Position numbers and translations under genes: made by a program. A stretch of DNA of 64,000 bases, taken from contig DATKZY010000257.1 in the NCBI GenBank assembly GCA_035527715.1, forward strand, positions 26,983 through 90,982. The letters run 5' to 3'. Of the stretch, positions 61,640 to 64,000 are shown piece by piece. Origin of the DNA: DSUN01 sp035527715 (GTDB lineage: Bacteria > Planctomycetota > PUPC01 > DSUN01). Numbering within the stretch: position 1 is the stretch's first letter; each line of letters opens with the position of its first letter. Under the pieces are notes generated by a model. It was not told the DNA's origin and searched no databases. It saw only the letters and a list, made by a program, of their open reading frames with translations.

Positions 61640-63121
61640 GTGGCCGCTTCGCTTGAGAACACGGCCGTGGCGGACTCTGTGCCCAGCAGGCCGCTGTACA
61701 AGGTCTTCTCCACGGCCGCCGGCAGCCGCCTCTACGACACGGCCACCAACCAGATCCTGACCATCCCCGACGACTTCGCCCGCCACCTCGAGGAGGGGGC
61801 CTTCACGCCAGGCGAGCTCGACGGCCTGGCCGCGGACCCCTGGGACGGCGTGCTCGTGCCCACCTCGGGCCTCCCCCTGTCGCCCGGGCCTGACTGCGCC
61901 GCGGTCGAGTGCGCCATCGGCGGCGAATGCAAGCAGCTCATCCTCGAGGCGACCCGCGTCTGCAATCTGCGCTGCCGCTACTGCCTCTACTCGGGGCGCC
62001 AGCCGGGCCGGCGCGGCACCTACAAGCAGCACATGCCGCTCGACACGGCGCGCAAGGCCGTGGACTATCTGGCGGCCCACTCGGCCCGGTGCCCCGAGGT
62101 CCTCGTCGGCTTCTACGGCGGCGAGCCCCTCCTGAACCCCTCCCTCATGCACGCGGTCGCCGAATACGCCCGTCAGGCAATCACCGGCAAGAAGCTCACC
62201 CTCACCCTCACCACCAACGGCACGCTGCTGAATCGCGACACGATGGACTTCCTCGCCGCCAACGGGTTCTTCGTCTACGTCAGCATGGACGGCCCCCCCG
62301 AGGCGAACGACCGGAACCGCGTCTTCGCCGGCTCGCAGAAGGGAGCCTACGACGTCGTGGCGGCCCGCCTCACCGAGTTCCAGAGCCGCCACCCCGACTA
62401 CTGCCGCCGTTCCGTCGGCTTCTCGATGGTCATCGCCCCCGGCGCCGACCTCGTGCGCATGGCCGAGTGGGCCAGCCAGTGGGACCTTGCCCTTGCCACG
62501 GTGACCCGCGCCTCCGACGACACGGGCGACCTCGAGCGCGCCTTTCGGGAGCACCCCGTCACCGGTCTCGAGGAGCTCAAAGCCCAGTACATCGAGGCCG
62601 CGTGCAGCGGCAAGCTCCCCGAGCGGCGGGGACGCATCGCCTTCGCGCTCCACACCGCCCTGTTCTCCATCGGCCTCTCGACCCTGCGGAAGCGCCGCGT
62701 GCCCACCTCGCCCACCGACCGCGCTATCCGCCGGGGCATCTGCATCCCCAGCAAGCAGCGGCTGTTCGTGGACTGCAATGGCGACCTGTTCCCCTGCGAG
62801 AAGACCGACGGCTTCCGCCACCTCCACCTCGGCCACGTGGACACGGGGGTGGACGCCCGGAAGGCGTATGACATCATCGTCAAGTTCCACGAGTTCCTCG
62901 CGGCGGAGTGCGCGTCGTGCTGGCTGTGGCGGCTTTGCCCCGTCTGCTTCGTGGGAGCGACCGTGGGAAGCGCCTACGAACGCGAGAAGGCGAGGCGCGT
63001 CTGCGACATCCATCGCCGCGAGATGGCCGAGACGCTGAAGACCTACTGCACCATCCTCGAGCAGAACCCGACCGCCCTCGACTGCTTCCTCGAGCCCGAC
63101 CCCTCTCCGCACCGAGTTTGA
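61640..63121 (+). CDS. Radical SAM/SPASM peptide maturase
   Basis: A 493-residue protein. Residues about 18–75 resemble the small winged N-terminal region of peptide-modifying radical SAM enzymes (YKVFSTAAGSRLYDTATNQI). The radical SAM cluster motif is Cys108-X3-Cys112-X2-Cys115 (RVCNLRCRYC), followed by GFYGGEP and TTNGTLLN. The SPASM region has Cys368, Cys379, Cys386, Cys424, Cys427, Cys433, Cys436 and Cys455, enough for two auxiliary 4Fe-4S clusters (GDLFPCEK, CASCWLWRLCPVC). Family members form Cys thioethers or other crosslinks in ribosomal peptides. The substrates are probably peptides A and B just upstream. The start is uncertain; GTG 61640 follows AGGAGGG by eleven bases, and longer frames translate the hairpin. 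Confidence 0.88.
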   Translation: MAASLENTAVADSVPSRPLYKVFSTAAGSRLYDTATNQILTIPDDFARHLEEGAFTPGELDGLAADPWDGVLVPTSGLPLSPGPDCAAVECAIGGECKQLILEATRVCNLRCRYCLYSGRQPGRRGTYKQHMPLDTARKAVDYLAAHSARCPEVLVGFYGGEPLLNPSLMHAVAEYARQAITGKKLTLTLTTNGTLLNRDTMDFLAANGFFVYVSMDGPPEANDRNRVFAGSQKGAYDVVAARLTEFQSRHPDYCRRSVGFSMVIAPGADLVRMAEWASQWDLALATVTRASDDTGDLERAFREHPVTGLEELKAQYIEAACSGKLPERRGRIAFALHTALFSIGLSTLRKRRVPTSPTDRAIRRGICIPSKQRLFVDCNGDLFPCEKTDGFRHLHLGHVDTGVDARKAYDIIVKFHEFLAAECASCWLWRLCPVCFVGATVGSAYEREKARRVCDIHRREMAETLKTYCTILEQNPTALDCFLEPDPSPHRV

Positions 63122-63146
63122 CTCGCGGGACGGTTTGGTGTAGAAC
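63118..63146 (+). promoter_or_regulatory. Candidate promoter for the second GAF–protease unit
   Basis: TTGACT (63118–63123), a 17-base spacer, TAGAAC (63141–63146). It overlaps the maturase stop codon, just as the peptide promoter overlaps the first protease stop. Confidence 0.45.
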
Positions 63147-63201
63147 CCGCGCGTGACGTGGACTCGTTGGCCTTCTCTGGACACAGCACGGGAGAGTGCG
63201 A

Positions 63202-63672
63202 ATGGCCCCGCCCCTTGACCGCGCGGCGTGCCAGCAGGGCCGCCTGAGCCGCCTGCTCCGCCGGCTCCTCGCCGAGGCCGTGGCGGCGTGCCGTGCGACG
63301 GAGTGCACGTTGTGGGTGCCCTCGGCCGACCGCACGGCCATCGAGGGCGCGCTGAATCACGGCCACACGCCCGACATCCTGGAAAGCGTCGCGGTGCCCG
63401 TGGGCGACAGCGTGGTGGGCCTCGTGTTCCGCACGGGCGCCGCCGCCTGCATCGGCCCAGGCGACCCCCACAACCCCAGCGTGGACGAGCGGACGGGTCT
63501 GCCCACCCAGGCGATGGCGGCCGCACCCGTGCGCATCGGGTCCGAGACGGTGGCGGTGCTCTCGGCGATCAACCCGACGCACGCGCAGGTGTTCTCCCGC
63601 GCCGACCTGGAGGCGCTCGAGTGGAAGGCGTATCTTGCCGCCCTGGTGATCGAGGATGCGCGCGATGAGTGA
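63202..63672 (+). CDS. GAF-domain protein (copy 2)
   Basis: A 156-residue protein with one GAF domain over most of its length: ATECTLWVPSADR, VAVPVGDSVVGLVFRTG, AAPVRIGSETVAVLSAIN and an FSRADLEALEWKAYLAALVIED helix. It is shorter than copy 1 and lacks the basic C-terminal extension. ATG 63202 is chosen since GGGAG (63190–63194) is seven bases upstream; the in-frame GTG at 63196 is too close to it. It overlaps the next protease start by 8 bases, repeating the GAF–S8 order of 59406–60862. Confidence 0.8.
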   Translation: MAPPLDRAACQQGRLSRLLRRLLAEAVAACRATECTLWVPSADRTAIEGALNHGHTPDILESVAVPVGDSVVGLVFRTGAAACIGPGDPHNPSVDERTGLPTQAMAAAPVRIGSETVAVLSAINPTHAQVFSRADLEALEWKAYLAALVIEDARDE

Positions 63673-64000
63673 TGACCCCGTGGCCCTGGACGCGCCCCGC
63701 ATCGAGGCGGCCACCGGCAAGGGAGTGCGTATCCTGGTGGTGGACTCCGGGGTCGAGACGGCTCACCCCGCCCTGCGGGGGGCCTCGATCCCGTGCTGGA
63801 GCGTCGAGCTGACGCCGGGCGCCACGCTGTCGGTCGTCGTCGAGGACCGCGGCGGCGATGCGGCGGGCCACGGCACCGCGGTCGCCTGGATCCTGGGCCA
63901 GTACGCGCCGGAGGCGGAGGTCCACAGCCTGCGGGTCCTCGGGCCGAGGCTGCACGCGGCGTCGGAGCTGCTCCTGACCGGCCTGTGGTGGGGGATTCGC
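63665..64000 (+). CDS. Subtilisin-like (S8) serine protease (copy 2), 3'-truncated by the window edge
   Basis: The first 112 residues of a second cytoplasmic S8 protease. Asp27 in VVDSGVE and His69 in AGHGTAVA are visible, and the segments TAHPALRG and LRVLG align with copy 1; the serine lies beyond the window. The N-terminus has no signal peptide. It overlaps the GAF copy 2 gene by 8 bases. Whether it is complete or active cannot be judged here. Confidence 0.8.
   Translation, partial: MSDDPVALDAPRIEAATGKGVRILVVDSGVETAHPALRGASIPCWSVELTPGATLSVVVEDRGGDAAGHGTAVAWILGQYAPEAEVHSLRVLGPRLHAASELLLTGLWWGIR

Overview
The window is GC-rich (roughly two thirds G+C), densely coded bacterial DNA. The gene content points to a member of the Planctomycetota or a close PVC/FCB relative, probably from an uncultivated genome. 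The indicators are Tat-exported Gfo/Idh/MocA dehydrogenases, a ThuA–DUF1080 protein, a large HzsA-like protein with heme c motifs, very large PQQ/Kelch propeller proteins, and a MoxR–DUF58–BatA–VWA block next to Gln/Gly-rich coiled-coil proteins. Lineage is an inference from gene families. I saw no rRNA, tRNA, CRISPR array or intact insertion sequence.

Left part (1–26,100): secreted carbohydrate-degradation genes, mostly on the + strand. These are a truncated alpha/beta hydrolase, a heparinase II/III-like protein, a jelly-roll lyase-like protein and a 1391-residue TIM-barrel/amidotransferase-like/HEAT protein. A small minus-strand TIR plus zinc-ribbon pair interrupts the run at 9.1–10.8 kb. 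Next come an HzsA-like heme protein with a secreted esterase, a kinase/methyltransferase pair (minus), an operon Gfo/Idh/MocA – sugar isomerase – Gfo/Idh/MocA – uroporphyrinogen-decarboxylase-like methyltransferase, and a 1341-residue glycoside-hydrolase-like protein. A 1.5 kb gene-poor stretch (26,079–27,595) follows, holding decayed gene ends and several perfect palindromes.

Middle part (27,596–56,475): fifteen consecutive minus-strand genes, many overlapping by 1–4 bases. Reading with transcription: a Kelch-like propeller protein with its own promoter; then, from a second promoter at 53.9 kb, a two-propeller PQQ protein, a terpene-cyclase-fold toroid, a MoxR ATPase, a DUF58 protein, BatA/VWA membrane proteins, a DUF4175-like membrane protein, a coiled-coil protein with SQGG repeats, an inactive-esterase/TPR protein, an NPCBM protein, one active and two catalytically dead HtrA-like proteins, and a ThuA–DUF1080 protein. 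The set looks like envelope-associated, MoxR-chaperoned machinery.

Right part (56,600–64,000, running off the end): the most interesting region, a candidate ribosomally synthesised, post-translationally modified peptide (RiPP) locus. In order it has an ABC exporter with an unusual insertion in its ATPase domain and a C-terminal cyclic-nucleotide-binding domain; a GAF protein overlapping a leaderless subtilisin; two paralogous 75-residue peptides with a conserved leader and a Cys-X3-Cys-X3-Cys core; a radical SAM/SPASM maturase; and a second GAF–subtilisin pair, truncated by the window edge. A near-consensus promoter sits just before the first peptide, and a very strong hairpin separates the peptides from the maturase. 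Peptide modification, leader removal and export are inferred from family knowledge and gene order, not demonstrated.

Ten candidate promoters share a sigma-70-like layout, nine with a 17-base spacer (TTGACW or close, then TANNNT or close). They support the transcription-unit boundaries proposed here.
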